A stretch of 8,719 nt of DNA from Marinobacterium sp. xm-d-530 (GTDB lineage: Bacteria > Pseudomonadota > Gammaproteobacteria > Pseudomonadales > Balneatricaceae): positions 1 to 8,719 of the forward strand of contig CATEEE010000106.1 in NCBI GenBank assembly GCA_949499045.1, given 5' to 3'. Positions within the stretch are counted from its first letter, which is position 1. Each line of letters starts with the position of its first letter. The notes under the pieces are model-generated. The model was given only the letters and a program-made list of their open reading frames with translations, was not told the DNA's origin and did not search any database. Positions 1 through 6,467 of this stretch are shown one piece after another. A program made the position numbers and the translations under genes.

Positions 1-339
1 ACACCGGTTCAGGTTCAACAGGGTTCTGGTAAACCGCTACTCATTCTGCTGGATGGTACCTGGCGACAAGCCCGCAGGATCTTCCGCCATTCTGACTACC
101 TACAACACCTTCCTGTGATCAGTTTGGATGAGGTGCGCGAGTCGAGTTATGGATTGCGCAAAGCGATTCATGAAGGACAACTCTGCACCGCCGAAGTGGC
201 CATCGCTCTGCTTGAACAGTTAGGTGATGAGCCAGCAGCTAACCACCTCAATGCTTATTTCCATTGCTTTAACCAGCACTACATTGCAAGTCGTGGCCGT
301 TTAGCTAAACGCGATCGTGACACGGGTGAGCTAGTTTAA
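1..339 (+). CDS. DTW domain-containing protein (tRNA-uridine aminocarboxypropyltransferase, TapT-like), 3' part
   Basis: Frame 1 is open from the first base to a TAA at 337-339, giving the last 112 residues of a protein whose start lies outside the window. The visible part contains ILLDGTWRQA (about residues 15-24), which is the D-x-T-W signature that names the DTW family, followed by SSYGLRKAIHEGQLCTAEVA, matching the conserved Y-x-LR-K and L-[ST]-T-x-E stretch with Cys in place of the usual Ser. Family members such as E. coli TapT (YfiP) transfer the aminocarboxypropyl group of S-adenosylmethionine to a uridine in tRNA, forming acp3U; assigning that substrate here is inference. Family proteins are around 200-230 residues, so roughly half is missing. 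A GTG at 115 lies inside the domain and is not a credible start. No terminator is visible in the 75 bp before the next gene. Confidence 0.85.
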   Translation, partial: TPVQVQQGSGKPLLILLDGTWRQARRIFRHSDYLQHLPVISLDEVRESSYGLRKAIHEGQLCTAEVAIALLEQLGDEPAANHLNAYFHCFNQHYIASRGRLAKRDRDTGELV

Positions 340-402
340 AGTCAGGCTTTAATATTGCTCGATGCAGTGCACAATGCGATAGTTGAATGATCCCCAATTG
401 CT

Positions 403-406
403 GGAG
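403..406 (+). promoter_or_regulatory. Ribosome binding site that decides the glycerate kinase start
   Basis: GGAG at 403-406 lies 8 bases before the ATG at 415. The in-frame TTG codons at 409 and 412 sit too close to it (2 and 5 bases), which favours the ATG as the start. Confidence 0.6.
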
Positions 407-414
407 CCTTGTTG

Positions 415-1569
415 ATGAAACTAGTCATTGCCCCCGATTCTTTTAAAGAGAGCCTAGATGCAGAGAGTGTCGCGCATGCGATTGCCAAAGGCATAGAGTC
501 GACGTTAGCCGATGTCGAAATCCACTGCGTTCCAGTTGCTGACGGTGGTGAGGGCACAACGGAGGCTCTGATTGCAGCTACAGAGGGACAACAACATACC
601 GCTGATGTGGCCGGTCCATTAAGGCAGCCCCTCAATGCTATCTGGGGCGTATTGGGTCACCAAGATGGAGTGCCTCTGACGGCAGTGGTCGAAACGGCAG
701 CGGCCTCAGGGTTGGATAAGATACTGCCTGAACAGCGTGATGCCCTAACTGCTTCAACCTATGGTACGGGTGAGCTGATTCTTAAAGCGCTTGATCAAGG
801 CGCGCGTCGCATCATTATGGGATTGGGTGGCAGTGCCACTAATGATGGTGGTATGGGATTGTTAAAGGCGTTAGGGGCTAAGTTTCTTGATGCGTCAGGT
901 CATGAGCTTGCCGAAGGTGGTGCTGCATTGGCTCATCTCGATCGTATAGACCTAACCGAGTTTGACCCACGTTTAGCGGATACAGAGTTTTTAGTCGCTT
1001 GTGACGTCGATAACCCCCTGTTAGGTGAGCGGGGTGCTTCTGCTATTTTTGGCCCGCAAAAGGGTGCGACACCCGCACAGGTTCAACAGCTTGATGATGC
1101 CCTAGCTCGATTCGCAAACGTAAGTTCTGACCTGTTGGGTAAGGATTTACGAGACCGTGCCGGCGCTGGTGCCGCGGGTGGTCTGGGCTATGCATTGGTT
1201 CAGTTCTTAGATGCGCGTTTAGCACCGGGTATTGATCTTGTGCTGGAGGCGGTCGATTTCCATAAAACCCTTGAGGGTGCTGATCTGGTCATTACCGGTG
1301 AAGGTCGTATGGATGGTCAAAGTCTCAGTGGCAAAACTCCTGTCGGTGTTGCGCGCTGGGCTAAACAGCATAATCTGCCTGTTATTGCACTGTGTGGCTC
1401 AATTGGAGAGGGAGCTGAGGGCGTGCATGACGTGGGCATTGATGCACTTTTCTCAGTGGTTCCAGGCGTTTGCTGTCTGGAAGAGGCGCTTGCAAATGGC
1501 GCTGAAAATTTAGAGAGAACGGGCGCCCAGATTGGACGCCTATTAAGCCTAAAAACTACTCAGCTTTAG
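415..1569 (+). CDS. Glycerate kinase, type I (GarK/GlxK family)
   Basis: This 384-residue protein matches the length of E. coli GarK (about 380) and the Gly_kinase family throughout. Visible signatures include APDSFKESL (residues 6-14), VADGGEGT (41-48), the glycine-rich GLGGSATNDGGMG (136-148), CDVDNPLLGERGA (196-208), FGPQKGA (212-218), GAGAAGGLG (250-258) and ITGEGRMDGQS (293-303). Enzymes of this family phosphorylate D-glycerate with ATP, generally to 2-phosphoglycerate, which feeds enolase in lower glycolysis; the exact product is inferred from the family. The start is placed at ATG 415 because MKLVIAPDSFKESL is the usual N-terminus and GGAG precedes it; two in-frame TTG codons just upstream are less likely. 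The stop lies inside the 3' end of the convergent thioredoxin gene, a 14-bp tail-to-tail overlap with no terminator. No glyoxylate or galactarate genes adjoin it, so the source of its glycerate is unknown. Confidence 0.93.
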   Translation: MKLVIAPDSFKESLDAESVAHAIAKGIESTLADVEIHCVPVADGGEGTTEALIAATEGQQHTADVAGPLRQPLNAIWGVLGHQDGVPLTAVVETAAASGLDKILPEQRDALTASTYGTGELILKALDQGARRIIMGLGGSATNDGGMGLLKALGAKFLDASGHELAEGGAALAHLDRIDLTEFDPRLADTEFLVACDVDNPLLGERGASAIFGPQKGATPAQVQQLDDALARFANVSSDLLGKDLRDRAGAGAAGGLGYALVQFLDARLAPGIDLVLEAVDFHKTLEGADLVITGEGRMDGQSLSGKTPVGVARWAKQHNLPVIALCGSIGEGAEGVHDVGIDALFSVVPGVCCLEEALANGAENLERTGAQIGRLLSLKTTQL

Positions 1570-1930
1570 CAGCGGCTTGTTGCTCGATCTCTGCACGAAC
1601 GGTATCCATATCGAGTTCACCGGCTTTCGTCAGTAGTTCGCGAAGCTGGCCCGCTTGCAGTGCACCGCCCTCGTTGTAGATCAGAATGTTGTCGCGGAAG
1701 ATCATCAAGGTCGGAATGGAGCGAATGCGAAACTCAGCCGCAATTTGCTGTTCAACTTCGGTATTCACCTTGCCAAAGACAACGTCTGGAAACTCTTCAG
1801 AGACGGTATCAAAAGTTGGCCCAAAGGCTTTACAAGGCCCACACCAAGGGGCCCAGTAATCGACAATGACAAAATTGTTTTGCGTAATGGTCTCTTCAAA
1901 ATTCTCTTGGTTTAGCTCAATAACAGCCAT
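1556..1930 (-). CDS. Thioredoxin-family protein with C-terminal extension
   Basis: The 124-residue product has the thioredoxin active site WCGPC (W29, C30, C33), the buried acidic residue D24 in the strand before it, and the cis-proline loop SIPT with P73. These residues support a dithiol-disulfide oxidoreductase of the cytoplasm, as there is no signal peptide. Classical TrxA is about 108 residues; this protein continues with a charged, Ala/Gln-rich predicted helix from about residue 105 to 124. Similar stand-alone thioredoxins with such tails occur in other Gammaproteobacteria, so it is probably a secondary thioredoxin rather than the main TrxA; the partner is unknown. An AGGAG (plus-strand CTCCT, 1937-1941) lies 6 bases before the ATG, which fixes the start. 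The gene appears monocistronic and diverges from the MAPEG-SDR pair. Confidence 0.9.
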   Translation of the reverse strand: MAVIELNQENFEETITQNNFVIVDYWAPWCGPCKAFGPTFDTVSEEFPDVVFGKVNTEVEQQIAAEFRIRSIPTLMIFRDNILIYNEGGALQAGQLRELLTKAGELDMDTVRAEIEQQAAAKAE

Positions 1931-2062
1931 GCTGTTCTCCTAATAATTTAACTTATATTAGAAATAGCTTATCAATGATCGTTTAAATATGACATGAGTT
2001 TTTTCAATTTGTGACATCTGTTTATGCCAGACTGTCGTAATTGTTAAAAACTTGGAGTTTCT
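1931..2062. promoter_or_regulatory. AT-rich divergent intergenic region carrying promoters for the thioredoxin gene and the MAPEG-SDR pair
   Basis: This 132-bp spacer between two outward-facing genes must hold their promoters unless they are read from further away. On the minus strand a TTGATA (plus-strand 1970-1975) is followed after 18 bases by TTAAAT, a weak sigma-70 match. On the plus strand TTGTGA at 2009-2014 resembles a -35 box, but I see no well-spaced -10 box. The plus-strand gene has GGAG at 2054-2057 before its ATG. No operator-like inverted repeat stands out. Confidence 0.35.
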
Positions 2063-2446
2063 ATGATCACACCTATTTTTGCTGCTTTCGCGGCCTGTTT
2101 TCTTGTCTATCTATCGTATCGAGTCATTAAAATCCGTAAAGCTCACAGTGTTAGTGTTGGTACCGCAGGTGATCCCGCTTTAGAGAGAGCGGTTCGTAAT
2201 CATGGTAATTTTATTGAGTATGCCCCTCTAACTCTGCTCATGTTAGCCATGGTTGAATATGTTGGCCTTGCCGCTTGGGCCGTCTGGGTGCTGGGCATTA
2301 TGTTTGTGGCATCACGTTTAATTCACTTTGCCGGTTTTCGATCGAAAGAGGCTCCTGGTATTTTCAGAGTAGTCGGTATGGCTTTAACCTTCACTACGTT
2401 AATATCCTTGGCTGTTATCTCTGTTTCTCAATTCTTGGTCTCTTGA
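2063..2446 (+). CDS. MAPEG-family integral membrane protein (YecN-like)
   Basis: The 127-residue product has the length and layout of bacterial MAPEG proteins: about four hydrophobic segments (roughly residues 2-20, 55-72, 73-90 and 103-125) and the family signature ERAVRNHGNFIEYAPL at 41-56, with the R-x-x-R-N-H-x-N-x-x-E-Y-x-P pattern near the end of the first loop. Eukaryotic relatives are membrane glutathione transferases and leukotriene C4 synthase; bacterial members such as E. coli YecN are mostly uncharacterised, so glutathione-dependent activity is only a possibility. GGAG at 2054-2057 precedes the ATG by 5 bases. The TGA stop is followed by the SDR start only 6 bases later, so the two are almost certainly co-transcribed. 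Confidence 0.88.
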   Translation: MITPIFAAFAACFLVYLSYRVIKIRKAHSVSVGTAGDPALERAVRNHGNFIEYAPLTLLMLAMVEYVGLAAWAVWVLGIMFVASRLIHFAGFRSKEAPGIFRVVGMALTFTTLISLAVISVSQFLVS

Positions 2447-2452
2447 GGTGTT

Positions 2453-3493
2453 ATGAAAATAGATCGTTCTCTTCCTGTCACAGTCACTGGCGCAACTGGT
2501 TATGTCGCCGGATGGATAGTTAAGCGCTTGCTTGAGGAGGGACTAACCGTTCACGCCACGGTGCGTGATCCTGATGCCTCAGATAAACTCAAAGCGTTAA
2601 ACGCTTTGGCTGATGGAAGCCCGGGTACACTTAAATTCTTTAAAGCGGATCTACTCTCCAAAGAGGGTTTTGCCGAGGCGATTGAGGGATGCGGAGTTGT
2701 TTTTCATACCGCCTCGCCCTTTACCTCAAATTTCAATGACCCTCAGCGAGACCTGATTGATCCTGCATTGATCGGCACCCGCAATGTGCTTGAGACGGCT
2801 AAATCCTTCGATACTGTTAAGCGTGTGGTGGTGACCAGCTCCTGTGCGGCAATCTATACCGATGCTACAGAGTGTGATGCAGTTGAGCGTGGTGTGCTTA
2901 TAGAAGCTCACTGGAATGAGACTGCTTCCATAGACTATCAACCTTACTCGTACTCAAAAACATTGGCCGAGCGAGAAGCTTGGCGCATTGCGGAGCAAGC
3001 CTCGTTTGATCTAGTCACAATTAACCCTTGCCTTGTGATGGGGCCAGCAATTGGCGGTATACCAACGTCAGAGAGTTTTTCGATCATCGAACGTGTTGGG
3101 TCAGGAGAGTTCAAACAGGGAGCCCCACGCTTAGGGATAGGCTTTGTTGACGTACGAGAGGTTGCAGAAGCTCACCTTCGTGCAGCCTTCACACCTGAGG
3201 CCACAGGGCGCTTTATTCTATCGGGACACTGCAGCGATCTGTTAACTGCCTTGCTAACGTTGCAAGAGCGATACGGGAAGAGTTATAAGTTACCCAAGAG
3301 CGCTGCCCCTAAATGGTTGGTTTGGCTGCTTGCTCCGTTCATTAAATTGGATCGAAAATTTATTGCGAATAACGTCAATATTGAGTGGCGAGCGGATAAC
3401 AGCAAAAGCCGAAAGGTATTAGGTATTGAGTATCGTCCACTCTCTGAGACGATGAATGATATGTTTGAATATTGGGTGGAACATCGATCGTAA
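2453..3493 (+). CDS. Extended SDR / NAD(P)-dependent epimerase-dehydratase family oxidoreductase, dihydroflavonol-4-reductase-like
   Basis: The 346-residue protein begins with a Rossmann nucleotide-binding motif TGATGYVAGW (residues 12-21), where the third glycine of TGxxGxxG is Ala, as is common in the dihydroflavonol/cinnamoyl-CoA reductase-like group. HATVRDP (34-40) follows the second strand, and an Arg here usually favours NADPH. The catalytic set is visible as S129/S130 in VVVTSSCA and Y165-x-x-x-K169 in PYSYSKTLAERE; NPCLVMGP (191-198) and GFVDVREVAEAHLRA (230-244) are also typical of extended SDRs. The likely activity is NADP(H)-dependent reduction of a ketone or aldehyde, but the substrate cannot be read from sequence. 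A hydrophobic patch at 287-297 could touch the membrane, which is speculative. The GAGG ribosome binding site (2445-2448) overlaps the stop of the MAPEG gene, so the pair forms an operon ending at the hairpin beyond 3513. Confidence 0.9.
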   Translation: MKIDRSLPVTVTGATGYVAGWIVKRLLEEGLTVHATVRDPDASDKLKALNALADGSPGTLKFFKADLLSKEGFAEAIEGCGVVFHTASPFTSNFNDPQRDLIDPALIGTRNVLETAKSFDTVKRVVVTSSCAAIYTDATECDAVERGVLIEAHWNETASIDYQPYSYSKTLAEREAWRIAEQASFDLVTINPCLVMGPAIGGIPTSESFSIIERVGSGEFKQGAPRLGIGFVDVREVAEAHLRAAFTPEATGRFILSGHCSDLLTALLTLQERYGKSYKLPKSAAPKWLVWLLAPFIKLDRKFIANNVNIEWRADNSKSRKVLGIEYRPLSETMNDMFEYWVEHRS

Positions 3494-3512
3494 ACACCGA
3501 TCTTTAGACAAT

Positions 3513-3538
3513 AAAAAAGGAGGCATTTGCCTCCTTTT
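3513..3538. terminator. Bidirectional rho-independent terminator between the SDR gene and secB
   Basis: A perfect 10-bp stem (AAAAGGAGGC at 3515-3524 with GCCTCCTTTT at 3529-3538) closes a 4-base ATTT loop. On the minus strand the hairpin is followed by six T residues (plus-strand A run 3513-3518), an excellent terminator for the secB unit. On the plus strand the trailing T run is four bases, so it should also stop SDR transcription, perhaps less efficiently. It lies 20 bases after the SDR stop and 20 bases beyond the secB stop. Confidence 0.9.
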
Positions 3539-3558
3539 GCGTTATTAGCAGTGCGTGA

Positions 3559-4041
3559 TTACTCAGCCGCTTCTGCTTCGCCTTGCTCTGCTTTCTGCTG
3601 TTCCATAACTTGCTGAACTTTCTGTGCGTAAAGCGCATCGAAGTTAACCTGTGCAAGCATCAGTGCTGGGAAGCTAGCTTTAGTCGCTAGGTTGTCTACC
3701 GCTTCACGTGCGTATGGGAACAGTAGTGTTGGACAGTATGCACCTAGAGTGTGGTGCAGCTGTGCTGCTTCAAAGCCGCTGATCTGGAAGATCGCAGCTT
3801 GCTGCACTTCGATCAGAAAAGCTGTTTCGTCTTCTGTCTTAACCGTCACTGTCAGCGTTAGGTTAACTTCGTAGTGATCATCGCCCAGTACACGGCTTGC
3901 CGAGTTAACATCCAGGCCAACCTGTGGCTGCCACGCTTTGTTGAAAATTTCTGGGCCAGCAGGTGTTTCAAGTGATGCGTCTTTTAGGTAGACACGTTTC
4001 ATACCAAACTGTGGTGCTGGTTGCTGATTCTCTTCAGACAT
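3559..4041 (-). CDS. secB: Protein-export chaperone SecB
   Basis: The 160-residue acidic protein matches SecB in length (E. coli 155) and sequence. Recognisable stretches are FGMKRVYLKDASLETP (residues 12-27), the central beta-strand region with YEVNLTLTVTVK (57-68), FQISGF (85-90) and LGAYCPTLLFPYAREAVDNLATKA (99-122), and the PALML-QVNFDALY segment (125-138). SecB works as a cytoplasmic tetramer that keeps preproteins unfolded and delivers them to SecA. The C-terminus is rich in Gln, Ala and Glu, as is usual for the flexible tail. AAGGAAG (plus-strand 4046-4052) is the ribosome binding site. It is the last gene of the rhodanese-grxC-secB unit; gpsA, which follows secB in E. coli, is replaced here by a terminator and a convergent gene. 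Confidence 0.97.
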   Translation of the reverse strand: MSEENQQPAPQFGMKRVYLKDASLETPAGPEIFNKAWQPQVGLDVNSASRVLGDDHYEVNLTLTVTVKTEDETAFLIEVQQAAIFQISGFEAAQLHHTLGAYCPTLLFPYAREAVDNLATKASFPALMLAQVNFDALYAQKVQQVMEQQKAEQGEAEAAE

Positions 4042-4072
4042 GTTGCTTCCTTACGTTTAATCGTTCTAATTA

Positions 4073-4333
4073 TTAGCCAGCGTTATTCGCTAGCAGTCCG
4101 TCCAGTTCACCATTGCGCTCAAGTGCGAACAGATCGTCGCATCCGCCAACGTGGTGCTCGCCGATAAAGATTTGAGGAACGGTACGTCGACCACTGCGTT
4201 CCATCATTTCAGCGCGTTTTGTTGGATCGTGATCTACGCTAATCTCGTTAAATGAAACACCTTTGTGATCAAGTAACATCTTTGCACGAGTGCAAAAACC
4301 GCATAGAGCTGAGCTGTAAATTTCTACTGTCAT
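4073..4333 (-). CDS. grxC: Glutaredoxin 3 (GrxC)
   Basis: The 86-residue product is a full glutaredoxin: redox site C11-G-F-C14, TVPQIFI with the cis-proline P53, and the glutathione-binding GGCDDL at 63-68, all closely resembling E. coli GrxC. It uses glutathione to reduce disulfides and mixed disulfides in the cytoplasm. The active site is CGFC rather than the CPYC of E. coli, combining the second cysteine of dithiol glutaredoxins with the Gly-Phe pair of monothiol CGFS proteins. The start is placed at the ATG within an ATGA overlap with the rhodanese stop, although the frame stays open 11 codons further; MTVEIYSS is the normal N-terminus and the upstream residues are encoded by the end of the rhodanese gene. 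No clear ribosome binding site precedes it, which suggests translational coupling. Confidence 0.95.
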   Translation of the reverse strand: MTVEIYSSALCGFCTRAKMLLDHKGVSFNEISVDHDPTKRAEMMERSGRRTVPQIFIGEHHVGGCDDLFALERNGELDGLLANNAG

Positions 4334-4746
4334 TTTGTTACCACTGGCATGCTTTGGTGGCGCCACTCAGAGATGCCTCCAGTAAGACGCATCGCCTGGG
4401 TGAAACCCGCTGATTTCATTTTGCGACAAGCGGTGCCCGCTGTCTGACCCATATTACACACTACAATGATCGGCTTCTCTTTGTACTGATTTAACTCACT
4501 CATACGGCGATCAAAATCAGCCAACGGAATGTTGATCGAGTTGGTTAGATGGCCAGTGCTGAAATCTTTCTGTGCACGGATATCAAGAACAACCGCATCC
4601 TCTTTGTTGATTAGACGCGTTGCTTCAGCAGCCGTCACTGATTTACCGCCTTTCATACGCTCTGTAAAGATCAGCATGGCCAGAGTAAATGCCCAAGCTA
4701 CGACCATCATGGTGTGATTGCCGATAAATTCGATTACGTTTTCCAT
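4330..4746 (-). CDS. Membrane-anchored rhodanese-like protein (YibN-type)
   Basis: The 138-residue protein has an N-terminal hydrophobic segment (about residues 12-28, followed by basic residues) and a cytoplasmic-type rhodanese domain. The domain shows VVLDIR (52-57), GHLTNSINIPL (65-75) and the active-site loop C97-N-M-G-Q-T with the nucleophilic cysteine, then a GG-x-x-x-W motif (123-128). It should accept or move sulfane sulfur at the membrane; the physiological substrate is unknown. Size, anchor and position match E. coli YibN, which also precedes grxC and secB. The start at 4746 is chosen because AGGT (plus-strand 4752-4755) lies 5 bases upstream and MENVIEFIGNH is a typical N-terminus; an in-frame ATG 30 codons further out would start upstream of the predicted promoter and add unconserved-looking sequence. 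Its TGA overlaps the grxC ATG. Confidence 0.92.
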   Translation of the reverse strand: MENVIEFIGNHTMMVVAWAFTLAMLIFTERMKGGKSVTAAEATRLINKEDAVVLDIRAQKDFSTGHLTNSINIPLADFDRRMSELNQYKEKPIIVVCNMGQTAGTACRKMKSAGFTQAMRLTGGISEWRHQSMPVVTK

Positions 4747-4758
4747 TTCAGACCTGTG

Positions 4759-4798
4759 TGTGCAATAAAAATTTATGCGCGAAAGTATACATTGCACA
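4759..4798. repeat. 8-bp inverted repeat flanking the predicted start of transcription of the rhodanese-grxC-secB unit
   Basis: TGTGCAAT at 4759-4766 and ATTGCACA at 4791-4798 are perfect inverted copies with a 24-bp spacer, so the half-sites are 32 bp apart, close to three helical turns. The predicted -10 box lies between them. It could be a looping-type operator or a chance repeat; too long a spacer for a stable hairpin of importance. Confidence 0.4.
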
Positions 4799-4812
4799 GC
4801 CTCAAGGGATAA
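4784..4812 (-). promoter_or_regulatory. Predicted sigma-70 promoter of rhodanese-grxC-secB
   Basis: On the minus strand TTATCC (plus-strand 4807-4812, 3 of 6 to consensus) is followed after 17 bases by TATACT (4784-4789, 5 of 6). Transcription would begin near 4777, giving a leader of about 30 bases that includes the AGGT ribosome binding site. The good -10 box and spacing carry the call; the -35 box is weak. Confidence 0.5.
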
Positions 4813-4839
4813 GGGGGCTGACTGAAAAATCACCAATGT

Positions 4840-4913
4840 TTAATGGTTTTAACGGGCCTCAGCGGTTAAAATCTCTATCAATCTAAAGTCTTATAACCGG
4901 AATATTCATAACT
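4840..4913 (+). promoter_or_regulatory. Probable gpmI promoter and leader region
   Basis: The plus-strand unit must be read from within the 167-bp divergent region. TAAAAT at 4867-4872 is a 5-of-6 match to a -10 box and TATAAC at 4892-4897 is another, but neither has a good -35 box at the right distance. Which is used cannot be decided by eye. Confidence 0.3.
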
Positions 4914-6464
4914 ATGAGTGATATGCGCACCCCAAGAGCACTTCTTATCCTAGATGGGTACGGAGTCGAAGCCACTGAATCATCAGCCGTAGCGGCAGCT
5001 AATACGCCTGTTTGGGATGGTCTGTTGGCCAACAACCCAAACTCACGTATTCAAACCTCTGGCATGGCCGTCGGCCTTCCAGACGGTCAGATGGGTAACT
5101 CTGAGGTTGGGCATATGAATATCGGTGCGGGCCGAACGGTTTACCAAAACCTGACGCGTATTACTAAAGCGATTGCCGATGGTGATTTCTTCGAGAACAG
5201 TACGCTAGTGAATGCGATGGATGCAGCTATATCAAAGGGTAATGCTGTACATATAACAGGTCTGCTATCGCCCGGTGGCGTGCACAGCCATGAAGATCAT
5301 ATTGTTGCGTTAGCTAAAATGGCCGTTCAGCGTGGTGCAAAACAGGTCTACCTCCACGCTATTTTGGATGGCCGTGATATGCCTCCTCGTTCAGCAGAGC
5401 CATCCATTACCGTCGCTGAGAAGGCGTTTGCTGACCTAGGTGTGGGCGCCATTGCCACTGTTGTGGGTCGTTACTACGCCATGGATCGTGATAACCGTTG
5501 GGATCGCGTTCAGACGGCTTATGATGCAATGACGAACGGTAAAGGTGTTCAGACGGCTGCTTCAGCGCAAGAGGCACTCTCTGCAGCTTACGCACGTGAT
5601 GAGAACGATGAGTTTGTGGCAGCGACTGTGATTACTGATGCATCAGGTGCACCAGTGGGTACCATCAATGATGGTGACACTTTGATCTGTGCTAACTTCC
5701 GCCCAGATCGTGCTCGTGAAATTACCCGTGCTTTTGTTCTGGATGATTCATTCGATGGTTTTGAACGCGCTAAACGCCCAGCACTCGCTGACTTTGTTAT
5801 GCTCACCGAATATGCCGCCGATATACCGGCGTCTTGTGCCTACCCGCCACAAAAGATTAGCAATGATTTAGGTGAATACCTCTCTGGTATGGGTAAAACG
5901 CAGCTGCGTATCTCAGAAACTGAAAAGTATGCACACGTCACCTTCTTCTTTAACGGTGGTCAAGAAGAGGTCTACCCAGGTGAAGAGCGCATCTTGGTAC
6001 CTTCTCCCGATGTTGCTACTTACGATTTAAAGCCAGAAATGAGCCTGCCAGAGGTGAGTGAAAAGCTCTGTGACGCGATTCGTAGCCGCAAATATGATTT
6101 GATTGTCTGTAACTTTGCCAATGGTGATATGGTCGGTCATACCGGTAAGTTCGATGCAGCGGTCGAAGCGTGTGAAGCGGTCGATGAAGCGCTGGCGAAG
6201 GTCTTGTCTGCGATGGCAGAGGTTGATGGCGAGACACTGATTACAGCCGATCACGGTAACGTTGAGCTAATGGTCGATCCAAACTCTGGACAACCTCACA
6301 CGTCACATACCAACTGGCCTGTCGCCTTGATCTACGATGGTCCACGTAAAGCATCACTCACCCTCGCGGATGGTGCGCTGTGCGATCTGGCGCCGACCCT
6401 GCTGGATCTTATGGATATTGATAAGCCGTCTGAAATGACGGGCACTAGCTTGGCGTCTCACTAA
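4914..6464 (+). CDS. gpmI: 2,3-bisphosphoglycerate-independent phosphoglycerate mutase
   Basis: The 516-residue enzyme interconverts 3- and 2-phosphoglycerate in glycolysis and gluconeogenesis without the bisphosphate cofactor. It belongs to the alkaline phosphatase superfamily, and both metal-binding sets can be read: D14 in LILDGYG, the phosphorylated serine S63 in GNSEVGHMNIGAGR, D405 and H409 in NGDMVGHTG, D446 and H447 in TADHGN, and H465 in HTSH. Substrate-site signatures include HSHEDH (124-129), DGRDMPPRS (152-160), VGRYYAMDRDNRWDR (184-198), FRPDRARE (262-269) and EKYAHVTFFFNGG (337-349). Length equals the family norm of 510-515. The ribosome binding site is poor (GGA about 12 bases before the ATG); an ATG three codons later is an alternative start. 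It heads a unit with envC and the S41 protease, the same order as in E. coli for gpmI-envC. Confidence 0.98.
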   Translation: MSDMRTPRALLILDGYGVEATESSAVAAANTPVWDGLLANNPNSRIQTSGMAVGLPDGQMGNSEVGHMNIGAGRTVYQNLTRITKAIADGDFFENSTLVNAMDAAISKGNAVHITGLLSPGGVHSHEDHIVALAKMAVQRGAKQVYLHAILDGRDMPPRSAEPSITVAEKAFADLGVGAIATVVGRYYAMDRDNRWDRVQTAYDAMTNGKGVQTAASAQEALSAAYARDENDEFVAATVITDASGAPVGTINDGDTLICANFRPDRAREITRAFVLDDSFDGFERAKRPALADFVMLTEYAADIPASCAYPPQKISNDLGEYLSGMGKTQLRISETEKYAHVTFFFNGGQEEVYPGEERILVPSPDVATYDLKPEMSLPEVSEKLCDAIRSRKYDLIVCNFANGDMVGHTGKFDAAVEACEAVDEALAKVLSAMAEVDGETLITADHGNVELMVDPNSGQPHTSHTNWPVALIYDGPRKASLTLADGALCDLAPTLLDLMDIDKPSEMTGTSLASH

Positions 6465-6467
6465 TCC

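Noticed and set aside
361..384. Repetitive GCAT/GTGCAC stretch before the glycerate kinase gene, considered as an operator or hairpin
   Set aside because: The only true palindrome is the 6-bp GTGCAC; the flanking GCAT elements are direct rather than inverted, so no stable structure or clear binding site results.
342..635. Minus-strand open frame of 97 codons across the start of the glycerate kinase gene
   Set aside because: It is antisense to a clearly conserved protein, is Ser/Ala/Cys-rich with no recognisable domain, and has no role suggested by context.
4747..4836. Longer rhodanese start, 30 codons upstream of the chosen ATG
   Set aside because: The extra region covers the predicted promoter and its start point and encodes unremarkable residues; the inner ATG has a good ribosome binding site and a family-like N-terminus.
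5588..6254. Several minus-strand open frames inside gpmI (5588-5806, 6016-6237, 6027-6254)
   Set aside because: They are shadows of the gpmI reading frame; their translations show no family motifs and they overlap one another.
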